Part shown: in pieces, positions 46,276 to 61,432 of the stretch
Numbering within the stretch: the stretch's first letter is position 1
Layout: each line of letters begins with the position of its first letter
Assembly (NCBI RefSeq): GCF_029227915.1
Contig: NC_079876.1
Span: forward strand, 1,056,001-1,120,000
Source: Hydractinia symbiolongicarpus
Lineage: Eukaryota > Cnidaria > Hydrozoa > Anthoathecata > Hydractiniidae
DNA length: 64,000 bases
Reading direction: 5' to 3'
Position numbers and translations under genes: made by a program
The notes under the pieces: generated by a model
Seen by the model: the letters and a program-made list of their open reading frames with translations, nothing else
Told to the model about the DNA's origin: nothing
Databases searched by the model: none

Positions 46276-49080
46276 TCTCACCACTAAAGCCCATGAGACT
46301 TATAGTATTTAAAGATATTTTCATTTTTGATGAGACGCTGAATAAAAGAAGTTTAATCGCCGGCAAACGAAAACCTGCGATTTCCCGTAAATCCCGGACT
46401 CGGCCCGTATAGTCAAAAGTATACAAAGAAAATACCCGGGGTGTAAACTCTTTTCCCGAACGATTTTTTAAATTACTATTTCACCACTAAAGCCCATGAG
46501 ACTTGTAGTTTTTAAAAATGTTTTCATTTTTGATGAGACGCTGAATAAAAGAAGTTTAATTGCCGGCAAACGAAAACCCGCGACTTCCCGTAAATCCCGG
46601 ACTCGGCCCGTATAGTCAAAAGTATACAAATAATGTACCCAGGGAGTAAACTCATTTCCCGAACGATTTTTTAAATTAATTTTCACCACTAAAACGCATG
46701 AGACTTGTAGTTTTCAGAAATGTTTTCATTTTTGATGAGACGCTTAATGAAAGTTGTTTAATCGCCGGCAAACGAAAACCCGCGATTTCCCGTAAATCCC
46801 GGGCTTGGCCCGTATAGTCGAATGTATACAAAGAAAGTACCCTGTGAGTAAACTCATTTCCCGAACGAATTTTTAAATTATTTTTTCACCACTAAAACGC
46901 ATGAGACATGTAGTTTTCAGAAATGTTTTCATTTTTGATGAGACGCCTAATAAAAGTGGTTTAATCGCCGGCAAACGAAAACCCGCGATTTCCCGTAAAT
47001 CCCAGACTCGGCCCGCATAGTCAAAAGTATACAAAGGAAGTACCCAGGGAGTAAACTCATTTCCCGAACGATTTTTTAAATTATTTTTTCACCACTAAAA
47101 CGCATGAGACTTGTAGTTTTCAAAAATGTTCTCATTTTTGATGAGACGCTGAATAAAAGAAGTTTAATCGCCGGTAAACGAAAACCTGCGATTTCCCGTA
47201 AATCCCGGACTCGGCCCGTATAGTCAAAAGTATACAAAGAAAGTACCCAGGGTGTAAACTCATTTCCCGAACGATTTTTTAAATTATTATTTCACCACTA
47301 AAGCCCATGAGACTTGTAGTATTTAAAATATTTTCATTTTTGATGAGACGCTAAATAAAAGAAGTTTAATCGCCGGCAAACGAAAACCTGCGATTTCCCG
47401 TAACTCCCGGACTCGGCCAGTATAGTCAAAAAGATACAAAGAAAGTACCCAGGGTGTATACTCATTTCTCGAACGATTTTTTAAATTATTATTGCACCAC
47501 TAAAGCCCATGAGACTTGTAGTATTTAAAAATATTTTCATTTTTGATGAGACGCTGAATAAAAGAAGTTTAATCGCCGGCAAACGAAAACCCGCGACTTC
47601 CCGTAAATCCCGGACTCGGCCCGTATAGTCAAAAGTATACAAAGAAAGTACCCAGGGAGTAAACTCATTTCCCGAACGATTTTTTAAAAGTTTTTTTCAC
47701 CACTAAAACGCATGAGACTTGTAGTTTTTAAAAATGTTTTCATTTTTGATGAGATGCTGAATAAAAGAAGTTTAATTGCCGGCAAACAAAAATCCGCATC
47801 TTCCCGTAACTCCCGGACTCGGCCAGTATAGTCAAAAGTATACAAAGAAAGTACCCAGTGAGTAAACTCATTTCCCAAACGATATTTTAAATTATTATTT
47901 CACCACTAAAGCCCATGAGACTTGTAGTATTTCAAAATATTTTCATTTTTGATGAGACGCTGAATAAAAGAAGTTTAATCGCCGGCAAACGAAAACCTGC
48001 GATTTCCCGTAACTCCCGGACTCGGCCCGTATAGTCAAAAGTATACAAAGAAAGTACCCAAGGTGTAAACTCATTTCCCGAACGATTTTTTTAAATTATT
48101 ATTTCACCACTAAAGCCCATGAGACTTGTAGTATTTAAAAATATTTTCATTTTTGATGAGACGCTGAATAAAAGAAGTTTAATCGCCGGCAAACGAAAAC
48201 CCGCGACTTCCCGTAAATCCCGGACTCGGCCCGTATAGTCAAAAGTATACAAAGAAAGTACCCAGGGAGTAAACTCATTTCCCGAACGATTTTTAAAAAT
48301 TTTTTTTCACCACTAAAACGCATGAGACTTGTAGTTTTTAAAAATGTTTCCATTTTTGATGAGACGCTTAATAAAAGAAGTTTAATTGCCGGCAAACGAA
48401 AACCCGCATCTTCCCGTAAATCCCGGACTCGGCCCGTATAGTCAAAAGTATACAAAGAAAGTAGCCAGGGAGTAAACACATTTCCCAAACGATATTTTAA
48501 ATTATTATTTCACCACTAAAGCCCATGAGACTTGTAGTATTTCAAAATATTTTCATTTTTGATGAGACGCTGAATAAAAGAAGTTTAATCGCCGGCAAAC
48601 GAAAACCTGCGATTTCCCGTAACTCCCGGACTCGGCCCGTATAGTCAAAAGTATACAAAGAAAGTACCCAAGGTGTAAACTCATTTCCCGAACGATTTTT
48701 TTAAATTATTATTTCACCACTAAAGCCCATGAGACTTGTAGTATTTAAAAATATTTTCATTTTTGATGAGACGCTGAATAAAAGAAGTTTAATCGCCGGC
48801 AAACGAAAACCCGCGACTTCCCGTAAATCCCGGACTCGGCCCGTATAGTCAAAAGTATACAAAGAAAGTACCCAGGGAGTAAACTCATTTCCCGAACGAT
48901 TTTTAAAAATTTTTTTTCACCACTAAAACGCATGAGACTTGTAGTTTTTAAAAATGTTTCCATTTTTGATGAGACGCTTAATAAAAGAAGTTTAATTGCC
49001 GGCAAACGAAAACCCGCATCTTCCCGTAAATCCCGGACTCGGCCCGTATAGTCAAAAGTATACAAAGAAAGTACCCAGGG

Positions 49081-49688
49081 AGTAAACACATTTCCCAAAC
49101 GATATTTTAAATTTATTTTCACCACTAAAACGCATGAGACTTGTAGTTTTCAGAAATGTTTTCATATTTGATGAGACGCTTAATGAAAGTTGTTTAATCG
49201 CCGGCAAACGAAAACCCGCGATTTCCCGTAAATCCCAGGCTTGGCCCGTATAGTCGAATGTATACAAAGAAAGTACCCTGTGAGTAAACTCATTTTCAGA
49301 ACGATTTTTTAATTTATTTTTTCAACACTAAAACGCATGAGACTTGTAGTTTTCAAAAATGTTTTCATTTTTGATGAGACGCTTAATGAAAGAGGTTTAA
49401 TCGCCGGCAAACGAAAACCTAAGATTTCCCGTAAATCCCGGGCTTGGCCCGTATAGTCAAAAGTATACAAAGATAGTACCCAGGGAGTAAACTCATTTCC
49501 AGAACGATTTTTTAAATTATTTTTTCACCACTAAAACGCATAAGACTTGTAGTTTTTAAAAATGTTTTCATTTTTGATGAGACGCTGAATGAAAGAAGTT
49601 TAATCGCCGGCAAACGAAAACCTGCGATTTCCCGTAAATCCCGGACTCGGCCCGTATAGTCAAAAGTATACAAAGAAAGTACCCAGGG
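49081..49688. repeat. Three-monomer (608 bp) duplication inside the first 7.9-kb copy, unit 1
   Basis: The run GTAAACACATTTCCC ... TTTTCATATTTGATG ... AAACCTAAGATTTCCC repeats 608 bp later (49083 versus 49691), ending at 50296. The second 7.9-kb copy has this trio only once (about 56999 onward), so the gain here, or the loss there, came after the large duplication. Confidence 0.85.
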
Positions 49689-50296
49689 AGTAAACACATT
49701 TCCCAAACGATATTTTAAATTAATTTTCACCACTAAAACGCATGAGACTTGTAGTTTTCAGAAATGTTTTCATATTTGATGAGACGCTTAATGAAAGTTG
49801 TTTAATCGCCGGCAAACGAAAACCCGCGATTTCCCGTAAATCCCAGGCTTGGCCCGTATAGTCGAATGTATACAAAGAAAGTACCCTGTGAGTAAACTCA
49901 TTTTCAGAACGATTTTTTAATTTATTTTTTCAACACTAAAACGCATGAGACTTGTAGTTTTCAAAAATGTTTTCATTTTTGATGAGACGCTTAATGAAAG
50001 AGGTTTAATCGCCGGCAAACGAAAACCTAAGATTTCCCGTAAATCCCGGGCTTGGCCCGTATAGTCAAAAGTATACAAAGATAGTACCCAGGGAGTAAAC
50101 TCATTTCCAGAACGATTTTTTAAATTATTTTTTCACCACTAAAACGCATAAGACTTGTAGTTTTTAAAAATGTTTTCATTTTTGATGAGACGCTGAATGA
50201 AAGAAGTTTAATCGCCGGCAAACGAAAACCTGCGATTTCCCGTAAATCCCGGACTCGGCCCGTATAGTCAAAAGTATACAAAGAAAGTACCCAGGG
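49689..50296. repeat. Three-monomer (608 bp) duplication, unit 2
   Basis: Second copy of the trio. It differs from the first by ATTAATTTTCACC instead of ATTTATTTTCACC and by the switch to CCCAGGGTGTAAACTC at its end, where the flanking order of the longer repeat resumes. Confidence 0.85.
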
Positions 50297-53200
50297 TGTA
50301 AACTCATTTCCCGAACGATTTTTTAAATTATTATTTCACCACTAAAGCCCATGAGACTTGTAGTATTTAAAAATATTTTCATTTTTGATGAGACGCTGAA
50401 TAAAAGAAGTTTAATCGCCGGCAAACGAAAACCCTCGATTTCCCGTAAATCCCGGGCTTGGTCCGTATAGTCGAATGTATACAAAGAAAGTACCCTGTGA
50501 GTAAACTCATTTCCAAAACGATTTTTTAAATTATCTTTTCACCACTAAAACGCTTGAGACTTGTAGTTTTCAAAAATGTTTTCATTTTTGATGAGACGCT
50601 GAATAAAAGAAGTTTAATCGCCGGCAAACGAAAACCCGCCATATCCCGTAAACCCCGGACTCGGCCCGCATAGTCAAAAGTATACAAAGAAAGTACCCAG
50701 GGAGTAAATTCATTTTCCGAACGATTTTTTAAATTATTTTTTCACCACTAAAGCCCATGAGACTTGTAGTATTTAAAAATATTTTCATTTTTGATGAGAC
50801 GCTGAATAAAAGAAGTTTAATCGCCGGCAAACGAAAACCCGAGATTTCCCGTAAATCCCGGGCTTGGCCTGTATAGTCAAAAGTATACAAAGATAGTACC
50901 CAGGGAGTAAACTCATTTCCAGAACGATTTTTTAAATTATTTTTTCACCACTAAAACGCATAAGACTTGTAGTTTCTAAAAATGTTTTCATTTTTGATGA
51001 GACGCTGAATAAAAGAAGTTTAATCGCCGGCAAACGAAAACCTGCGATTTCCCGTAAATCCCGGACTCGGCCCGTATAGTCAAAAGTATACAAAGAAAGG
51101 ACCCAGGGTGTAAACTCATTTCCCGAACGTTTTTTTAAATTATTATTTCACCACTAAAGCCCATGAGACTTGTAGTATTTAAAAATATTTTCATTTTTGA
51201 TGAGACGCCTAATAAAAGTGGTTTATTCGCCGGCAAACGAAAACCCTCGATTTCCCGTAAATCCCGGGCTTGGCCCGTATAGTCGAATGTATACAAAGAA
51301 AGTACCCTGTGAGTAAACTCATTTCCAAAACGATTTTTTAAATTATCTTTTCACCACTAAAACGCTTGAGACTTGTAGTTTTCAAAAATGTTTTCATTTT
51401 TGATGAGACGCTGAATAAAAGAAGTTTAATCGCCGGCAAACGAAAACCCGCCATATCCCGTAAACCCCGGACTCGACCCGCATAGTCAAAAGTATACAAA
51501 GAAAGTACCCAGGGAGTAAATTCATTTCCCGAACGATTTTTTAAATTATTTTTTCACCGCTAAAACGCATGAGACTTGTAGTTTTCAAAAATGTTTTCAT
51601 TTTTGATGAGACGCTGAATAAAAGAAGTTTAATCGCCGGCAAACGAAAACCTGCGATTTCCCGTAAATCCCGGACTCGGCCCGTATAGTCAAAAGTATAC
51701 AAAGAAAGGACCCAGGGTGTAAACTCATTTCCCGAACGTTTTTTTAAATTATTATTTCACCACTAAAGCCCATGAGACTTGTAGTATTTAAAAATATTTT
51801 CATTTTTGATGAGACGCTGAATAAAAGAAGTTTAATCGCCGGCAAGCGAAAACCTGCGATTTCCCGTAAATCCCGGACTCGGCCCGTATAGTCAAAAGTA
51901 TACAAAGAAAGTACCCAGTGTGTAAACTCATTTCCCGAACGATTTTTTAAATTATTATTTCACCACTAAAGCCCATGAGACTTGTAGTATTTAAAAATAT
52001 TATCATTTTTGATGAGACGCTGAATAAAAAAAGTTTAATCGCCGGCAAACGAAAACCCGAGATTTCCCGTAAATCCCGGGCTTGGCCCGTATAGTCAAAA
52101 GTATACAAAGATAGTACCCAGGGAGTAAACGCATTTCCAGAACGATTTTTTAAATTATTTTTTCACCACTAAAACGCATAAGACTTGTAGTTTCTAAAAA
52201 TGTTTTCATTTTTGATGAGACGCTGAATAAAAGAAGTTTAATCACCGGCAAACGAAAACCTGCGATTTCCCGTAAATCCCGGACTCGGCCCGTATAGTCA
52301 AAAGTATACAAAGAAAGTAACCAGGGTGTAAACTCATTTCCCGAACGTTTTTTTAAATTATTATTTCACCACTAAAGCCCATGAGACTTGTAGTATTTAA
52401 AAATATTTTCATTTTTGATGAGACGCCTAATAAAAGTGGTTTATTCGCCGGCAAACGAAAACCCGAGATTTCCCGTAAATCCCGGGCTTGGCCCGTATAG
52501 TCAAAAGTATACAAAGATAGTACCCAGGGAGTAAACTCATTTCCAGAACGATTTTTTAAATTATTTTTTCACCACTAAAACGCATAAGACTTGTAGTTTC
52601 TAAAAATGTTTTCATTTTTGATGAGACGCTGAATAAAAGAAGTTTAATCGCCGGCAAACGAAAACCTGCGATTTTCCGTAAATCCCGGACTCGGCCCGTA
52701 TAGTCAAAAGTATACAAAGAAAGGACCCAGGGTGTAAACTCATTTCCCGAACGTTTTTTTAAATTATTATTTCACCACTAAAGCCCATGAGACTTGTAGT
52801 ATTTAAAAATATTTTCATTTTTGATGAGACGCCTAATAAAAGTGGTTTATTCGCCGGCAAACGAAAACCCTCGATTTCCCGTAAATCCCGGGCTTGGCCC
52901 GTATAGTCGAATGTATACAAAGAAAGTACCCTGTGAGTAAACTCATTTCCAAAACGATTTTTTAAATTATCTTTTCACCACTAAAACGCTTGAGACTTGT
53001 AGTTTTCAAAAATGTTTTCATTTTTGATGAGACGCTGAATAAAAGAAGTTTAATCGCCGGCAAACGAAAACCCGCCATATCCCATAAACCCCGGAGTCGA
53101 CACGCATAGTCAAAAGTATACAAAGAAAGTACCCAGGGAGTAAATTCATTTCCCGAACGATTTTTTAAATTATTTTTTCACCGCTAAAACGCATGAGACT

Positions 53201-56200
53201 TGTAGTTTTCAAAAATGTTTTCATTTTTGATGAGACGCTGAATAAAAGAAGTTTAATCGCCGGCAAACGAAAACCTGCGATTTCCCGTAAATCCCGGACT
53301 CGGCCCGTATAGTCAAAAGTATACAAAGAAAGGACCCAGGGTGTAAACTCATTTCCCGAACGTTTTTTTAAATTATTATTTCACCACTAAAGCCCATGAG
53401 ACTTGTAGTATTTAAAAATATTTTCATTTTTGATGAGACGCTGAATAAAAGAAGTTTAATCGCCGGCAAGCGAAAACCTGCGATTTCCCGTAAATCCCGG
53501 ACTCGGCCCGTATAGTCAAAAGTATACAAAGAAAGTACCCAGTGTGTAAACTCATTTCCCGAACGATTTTTTAAATTATTATTTCACCACTAAAGCCCAT
53601 GAGACTTGTAGTATTTAAAAATATTTTCATTTTTGATGAGACGCTGAATAAAAAAAGTTTAATCGCCGGCAAACGAAAACCCGAGATTTCCCGTAAATCC
53701 CGGGCTTGGCCCGTATAGTCAAAAGTATACAAAGATAGTACCCAGGGAGTAAACGCATTTCCAGAACGATTTTTTAAATTATTTTTTCACCACTAAAACG
53801 CATAAGACTTGTAGTTTCTAAAAATGTTTTCATTTTTGATGAGACGCTGAATAAAAGAAGTTTAATCACCGGCAAACGAAAACCTGCGATTTCCCGTAAA
53901 TCCCGGACTCGGCCCGTATAGTCAAAAGTATACAAAGAAAGTAACCAGGGTGTAAACTCATTTCCCGAACGTTTTTTTAAATTATTATTTCACCACTAAA
54001 GCCCATGAGACTTGTAGTATTTAAAAATATTTTCATTTTTGATGAGACGCCTAATAACAGTGGTTTATTCGCCGGCAAACGAAAACCCTCGATTTCCCGT
54101 AAATCCCGGGCTTGGTCCGTATAGTCGAATGTATACAAAGAAAGTACCCTGTGAGTAAACTCATTTCCAAAACGATTTTTTAAATTATCTTTTCACCACT
54201 AAAACGCTTGAGACTTGTAGTTTTCAAAAATGTTTTCATTTTTGATGAGACGCTGAATAAAAGAAGTTTAATCGCCGGCAAACGAAAACCCGTCATATCC
54301 CGTAAACCCCGGACTCGGGCCGCATAGTCAAAAGTATACAAAGAAAGTACCCAGGGAGTAAATTCATTTCCCGAACGATTTTTTAAATTATTTTTTCACC
54401 ACTAAAGCCCATGAGACTTGTAGTATTTAAAAATATTTTCATTTTTGATGAGACGCTGAATAAAAGAAGTTTAATCGCCGGCAAACGAAAACCTGCGATT
54501 TCCCGTAAATCCCGGACTCGGCCCGTATAGTCAAAAGTATACAAATAATGTACCCAGGGAGTAAACTCATTTCCCGAACGATTTTTTAAATTAATTTTCA
54601 CCACTAAAACGCATGAGACTTGTAGTTTTCAGAAATGTTTTCATTTTTGATGAGACGCTTAATGAAAGTTGTTTAATCGCCGGCAAACGAAAACCCGCGA
54701 TTTCCCGTAAATCCCGGGCTTGGCCCGTATAGTCGAATGTATACAAAGAAAGTACCCTGTGAGTAAACTCATTTCCCGAACGAATTTTTAAATTATTTTT
54801 TCACCACTAAAACGCATGAGACATGTAGTTTTCAGAAATGTTTTCATTTTTGATGAGACGCCTAATAAAAGTGGTTTAATCGCCGGCAAACGAAAACCCG
54901 CGATTTCCCGTAAATCCCAGACTCGGCCCGCATAGTCAAAAGTATACAAAGGAAGTACCCAGGGAGTAAACTCATTTCCCGAACGATTTTTTAAATTATT
55001 TTTTCACCACTAAAACGCATGAGACTTGTAGTTTTCAAAAATGTTCTCATTTTTGATGAGACGCTGAATAAAAGAAGTTTAATCGCCGGTAAACGAAAAC
55101 CTGCGATTTCCCGTAAATCCCGGACTCGGCCCGTATAGTCAAAAGTATACAAAGAAAGTACCCAGGGTGTAAACTCATTTCCCGAACGATTTTTTAAATT
55201 ATTATTTCACCACTAAAGCCCATGAGACTTGTAGTATTTAAAAATATTTTCATTTTTGATGAGACGCTAAATAAAAGAAGTTTAATCGCCGGCAAACGAA
55301 AACCTGCGATTTCCCGTAACTCCCGGACTCGGCCAGTATAGTCAAAAAGATACAAAGAAAGTACCCAGGGTGTATACTCATTTCTCGAACGATTTTTTAA
55401 ATTATTATTGCACCACTAAAGCCCATGAGACTTGTAGTATTTAAAAATATTTTCATTTTTGATGAGACGCTGAATAAAAGAAGTTTAATCGCCGGCAAAC
55501 GAAAACCCGCGACTTCCCGTAAATCCCGGACTCGGCCCGTATAGTCAAAAGTATACAAAGAAAGTACCCAGGGAGTAAACTCATTTCCCGAACGATTTTT
55601 TAAAAGTTTTTTTCACCACTAAAACGCATGAGACTTGTAGTTTTTAAAAATGTTTTCATTTTTGATGAGATGCTGAATAAAAGAAGTTTAATTGCCGGCA
55701 AACAAAAATCCGCATCTTCCCGTAACTCCCGGACTCGGCCAGTATAGTCAAAAGTATACAAAGAAAGTACCCAGTGAGTAAACTCATTTCCAAAACGATA
55801 TTTTAAATTATTATTTCACCACTAAAGCCCATGAGACTTGTAGTATTTCAAAATATTTTCATTTTTGATGAGACGCTGAATAAAAGAAGTTTAATCGCCG
55901 GCAAACGAAAACCTGCGATTTCCCGTAACTCCCGGACTCGGCCCGTATAGTCAAAAGTATACAAAGAAAGTACCCAAGGTGTAAACTCATTTCCCGAACG
56001 ATTTTTTTAAATTATTATTTCACCACTAAAGCCCATGAGACTTGTAGTATTTAAAAATATTTTCATTTTTGATGAGACGCTGAATAAAAGAAGTTTAATC
56101 GCCGGCAAACGAAAACCCGCGACTTCCCGTAAATCCCGGACTCGGCCCGTATAGTCAAAAGTATACAAAGAAAGTACCCAGGGAGTAAACTCATTTCCCG

Positions 56201-59200
56201 AACGATTTTTAAAAATTTTTTTTCACCACTAAAACGCATGAGACTTGTAGTTTTTAAAAATGTTTCCATTTTTGATGAGACGCTTAATAAAAGAAGTTTA
56301 ATTGCCGGCAAACGAAAACCCGCATCTTCCCGTAAATCCCGGACTCGGCCCGTATAGTCAAAAGTATACAAAGAAAGTACCCAGGGAGTAAACACATTTC
56401 CCAAACGATATTTTAAATTATTATTTCACCACTAAAGCCCATGAGACTTGTAGTATTTCAAAATATTTTCATTTTTGATGAGACGCTGAATAAAAGAAGT
56501 TTAATCGCCGGCAAACGAAAACCTGCGATTTCCCGTAACTCCCGGACTCGGCCCGTATAGTCAAAAGTATACAAAGAAAGTACCCAAGGTGTAAACTCAT
56601 TTCCCGAACGATTTTTTTAAATTATTATTTCACCACTAAAGCCCATGAGACTTGTAGTATTTAAAAATATTTTCATTTTTGATGAGACGCTGAATAAAAG
56701 AAGTTTAATCGCCGGCAAACGAAAACCCGCGACTTCCCGTAAATCCCGGACTCGGCCCGTATAGTCAAAAGTATACAAAGAAAGTACCCAGGGAGTAAAC
56801 TCATTTCCCGAACGATTTTTAAAAATTTTTTTTCACCACTAAAACGCATGAGACTTGTAGTTTTTAAAAATGTTTCCATTTTTGATGAGACGCTTAATAA
56901 AAGAAGTTTAATTGCCGGCAAACGAAAACCCGCATCTTCCCGTAAATCCCGGACTCGGCCCGTATAGTCAAAAGTATACAAAGAAAGTACCCAGGGAGTA
57001 AACACATTTCCCAAACGATATTTTAAATTAATTTTCACCACTAAAACGCATGAGACTTGTAGTTTTCAGAAATGTTTTCATATTTGATGAGACGCTTAAT
57101 GAAAGTTGTTTAATCGCCGGCAAACGAAAACCCGCGATTTCCCGTAAATCCCAGGCTTGGCCCGTATAGTCGAATGTATACAAAGAAAGTACCCTGTGAG
57201 TAAACTCATTTTCAGAACGATTTTTTAATTTATTTTTTCAACACTAAAACGCATGAGACTTGTAGTTTTCAAAAATGTTTTCATTTTTGATGAGACGCTT
57301 AATGAAAGAGGTTTAATCGCCGGCAAACGAAAACCTAAGATTTCCCGTAAATCCCGGGCTTGGCCCGTATAGTCAAAAGTATACAAAGATAGTACCCAGG
57401 GAGTAAACTCATTTCCAGAACGATTTTTTAAATTATTTTTTCACCACTAAAACGCATAAGACTTGTAGTTTTTAAAAATGTTTTCATTTTTGATGAGACG
57501 CTGAATGAAAGAAGTTTAATCGCCGGCAAACGAAAACCTGCGATTTCCCGTAAATCCCGGACTCGGCCCGTATAGTCAAAAGTATACAAAGAAAGTACCC
57601 AGGGTGTAAACTCATTTCCCGAACGATTTTTTAAATTATTATTTCACCACTAAAGCCCATGAGACTTGTAGTATTTAAAAATATTTTCATTTTTGATGAG
57701 ACGCTGAATAAAAGAAGTTTAATCGCCGGCAAACGAAAACCCTCGATTTCCCGTAAATCCCGGGCTTGGTCCGTATAGTCGAATGTATACAAAGAAAGTA
57801 CCCTGTGAGTAAACTCATTTCCAAAACGATTTTTTAAATTATCTTTTCACCACTAAAACGCTTGAGACTTGTAGTTTTCAAAAATGTTTTCATTTTTGAT
57901 GAGACGCTGAATAAAAGAAGTTTAATCGCCGGCAAACGAAAACCCGCCATATCCCGTAAACCCCGGACTCGGCCCGCATAGTCAAAAGTATACAAAGAAA
58001 GTACCCAGGGAGTAAATTCATTTCCCGAACGATTTTTTAAATTATTTTTTCACCACTAAAGCCCATGAGACTTGTAGTATTTAAAAATATTTTCATTTTT
58101 GATGAGACGCTGAATAAAAGAAGTTTAATCGCCGGCAAACGAAAACCCGAGATTTCCCGTAAATCCCGGGCTTGGCCTGTATAGTCAAAAGTATACAAAG
58201 ATAGTACCCAGGGAGTAAACTCATTTCCAGAACGATTTTTTAAATTATTTTTTCACCACTAAAACGCATAAGACTTGTAGTTTCTAAAAATGTTTTCATT
58301 TTTGATGAGACGCTGAATAAAAGAAGTTTAATCGCCGGCAAACGAAAACCTGCGATTTCCCGTAAATCCCGGACTCGGCCCGTATAGTCAAAAGTATACA
58401 AAGAAAGGACCCAGGGTGTAAACTCATTTCCCGAACGTTTTTTTAAATTATTATTTCACCACTAAAGCCCATGAGACTTGTAGTATTTAAAAATATTTTC
58501 ATTTTTGATGAGACGCCTAATAAAAGTGGTTTATTCGCCGGCAAACGAAAACCCTCGATTTCCCGTAAATCCCGGGCTTGGCCCGTATAGTCGAATGTAT
58601 ACAAAGAAAGTACCCTGTGAGTAAACTCATTTCCAAAACGATTTTTTAAATTATCTTTTCACCACTAAAACGCTTGAGACTTGTAGTTTTCAAAAATGTT
58701 TTCATTTTTGATGAGACGCTGAATAAAAGAAGTTTAATCGCCGGCAAACGAAAACCCGCCATATCCCGTAAACCCCGGACTCGACCCGCATAGTCAAAAG
58801 TATACAAAGAAAGTACCCAGGGAGTAAATTCATTTCCCGAACGATTTTTTAAATTATTTTTTCACCGCTAAAACGCATGAGACTTGTAGTTTTCAAAAAT
58901 GTTTTCATTTTTGATGAGACGCTGAATAAAAGAAGTTTAATCGCCGGCAAACGAAAACCTGCGATTTCCCGTAAATCCCGGACTCGGCCCGTATAGTCAA
59001 AAGTATACAAAGAAAGGACCCAGGGTGTAAACTCATTTCCCGAACGTTTTTTTAAATTATTATTTCACCACTAAAGCCCATGAGACTTGTAGTATTTAAA
59101 AATATTTTCATTTTTGATGAGACGCTGAATAAAAGAAGTTTAATCGCCGGCAAGCGAAAACCTGCGATTTCCCGTAAATCCCGGACTCGGCCCGTATAGT

Positions 59201-60620
59201 CAAAAGTATACAAAGAAAGTACCCAGTGTGTAAACTCATTTCCCGAACGATTTTTTAAATTATTATTTCACCACTAAAGCCCATGAGACTTGTAGTATTT
59301 AAAAATATTTTCATTTTTGATGAGACGCTGAATAAAAAAAGTTTAATCGCCGGCAAACGAAAACCCGAGATTTCCCGTAAATCCCGGGCTTGGCCCGTAT
59401 AGTCAAAAGTATACAAAGATAGTACCCAGGGAGTAAACGCATTTCCAGAACGATTTTTTAAATTATTTTTTCACCACTAAAACGCATAAGACTTGTAGTT
59501 TCTAAAAATGTTTTCATTTTTGATGAGACGCTGAATAAAAGAAGTTTAATCACCGGCAAACGAAAACCTGCGATTTCCCGTAAATCCCGGACTCGGCCCG
59601 TATAGTCAAAAGTATACAAAGAAAGTAACCAGGGTGTAAACTCATTTCCCGAACGTTTTTTTAAATTATTATTTCACCACTAAAGCCCATGAGACTTGTA
59701 GTATTTAAAAATATTTTCATTTTTGATGAGACGCCTAATAAAAGTGGTTTATTCGCCGGCAAACGAAAACCCTCGATTTCCCGTAAATCCCGGGCTTGGT
59801 CCGTATAGTCGAATGTATACAAAGAAAGTACCCTGTGAGTAAACTCATTTCCAAAACGATTTTTTAAATTATCTTTTCACCACTAAAACGCTTGAGACTT
59901 GTAGTTTTCAAAAATGTTTTCATTTTTGATGAGACGCTGAATAAAAGAAGTTTAATCGCCGGCAAACGAAAACCCGTCATATCCCGTAAACCCCGCACTC
60001 GGCCCGCATAGTCAAAAGTATACAAAGAAAGTACCCAGGGAGTAAATTCATTTCCCGAACGATTTTTTAAATTATTTTTTCACCACTAAAGCCCATGAGA
60101 CTTGTAGTATTTAAAAATATTTTCATTTTTGATGAGACGCTGAATAAAAGAAGTTTAATCGCCGGCAAACGAAAACCCGAGATTTCCCGTAAATCCCGGG
60201 CTTGGCCCGTATAGTCAAAAGTATACAAAGATAGTACCCAGGGAGTAAACTCATTTCCAGAACGATTTTTTAAATTATTTTTTCACCACTAAAACGCATA
60301 AGACTTGTAGTTTCTAAAAATGTTTTCATTTTTGATGAGACGCTGAATAAAAGAAGTTTAATCGCCGGCAAACGAAAACCTGCGATTTTCCGTAAATCCC
60401 GGACTCGGCCCGTATAGTCAAAAGTATACAAAGAAAGGACCCAGGGTGTAAACTCATTTCCCGAACGTTTTTTTAAATTATTATTTCACCACTAAAGCCC
60501 ATGAGACTTGTAGTATTTAAAAATATTTTCATTTTTGATGAGACGCCTAATAAAAGTGGTTTATTCGCCGGCAAACGAAAACCCTCGATTTCCCGTAAAT
60601 CCCGGGCTTGGCCCGTATAG

Positions 60621-61432
60621 TCGAATGTATACAAAGAAAGTACCCTGTGAGTAAACTCATTTCCAAAACGATTTTTTAAATTATCTTTTCACCACTAAAA
60701 CGCTTGAGACTTGTAGTTTTCAAAAATGTTTTCATTTTTGATGAGACGCTGAATAAAAGAAGTTTAATCGCCGGCAAACGAAAACCCGCCATATCCCATA
60801 AACCCCGGAGTCGACACGCATAGTCAAAAGTATACAAAGAAAGTACCCAGGGAGTAAATTCATTTCCCGAACGATTTTTTAAATTATTTTTTCACCGCTA
60901 AAACGCATGAGACTTGTAGTTTTCAAAAATGTTTTCATTTTTGATGAGACGCTGAATAAAAGAAGTTTAATCGCCGGCAAACGAAAACCTGCGATTTCCC
61001 GTAAATCCCGGACTCGGCCCGTATAGTCAAAAGTATACAAAGAAAGGACCCAGGGTGTAAACTCATTTCCCGAACGTTTTTTTAAATTATTATTTCACCA
61101 CTAAAGCCCATGAGACTTGTAGTATTTAAAAATATTTTCATTTTTGATGAGACGCTGAATAAAAGAAGTTTAATCGCCGGCAAGCGAAAACCTGCGATTT
61201 CCCGTAAATCCCGGACTCGGCCCGTATAGTCAAAAGTATACAAAGAAAGTACCCAGTGTGTAAACTCATTTCCCGAACGATTTTTTAAATTATTATTTCA
61301 CCACTAAAGCCCATGAGACTTGTAGTATTTAAAAATATTTTCATTTTTGATGAGACGCTGAATAAAAAAAGTTTAATCGCCGGCAAACGAAAACCCGAGA
61401 TTTCCCGTAAATCCCGGGCTTGGCCCGTATAG
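60621..61432. repeat. Four-monomer (812 bp) duplication, unit 1
   Basis: Contains the rare monomer ATATCCCATAAACCCCGGAG (60791), which recurs 812 bp later at 61603. The joint at about 61432 is a chimera: CGAGATTTCC...GTATAGTC belongs to one monomer type and GAATGTATAC to another. Confidence 0.85.

Larger units (their letters stand above)
46595..54505. repeat. 7.9-kb tandem duplication, first copy
   Basis: Matches the following segment at an offset of 7915-7916 bp from the start (ACAAATAATGTACCC at 46628 and 54543) to about 49.1 kb. The offset then changes in whole-monomer steps: about 7307 (from 49.7 kb), 7712 (from 52.45 kb) and 8525 (from 53.7 kb). Rare shared markers include CAAAAAGATACAAAG, GAGATGCTGAAT, GTTTCCATTTTTG, TTTTCATATTTGATG and GGCAAGCGAAAACC. 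About 39 monomers. Confidence 0.88.
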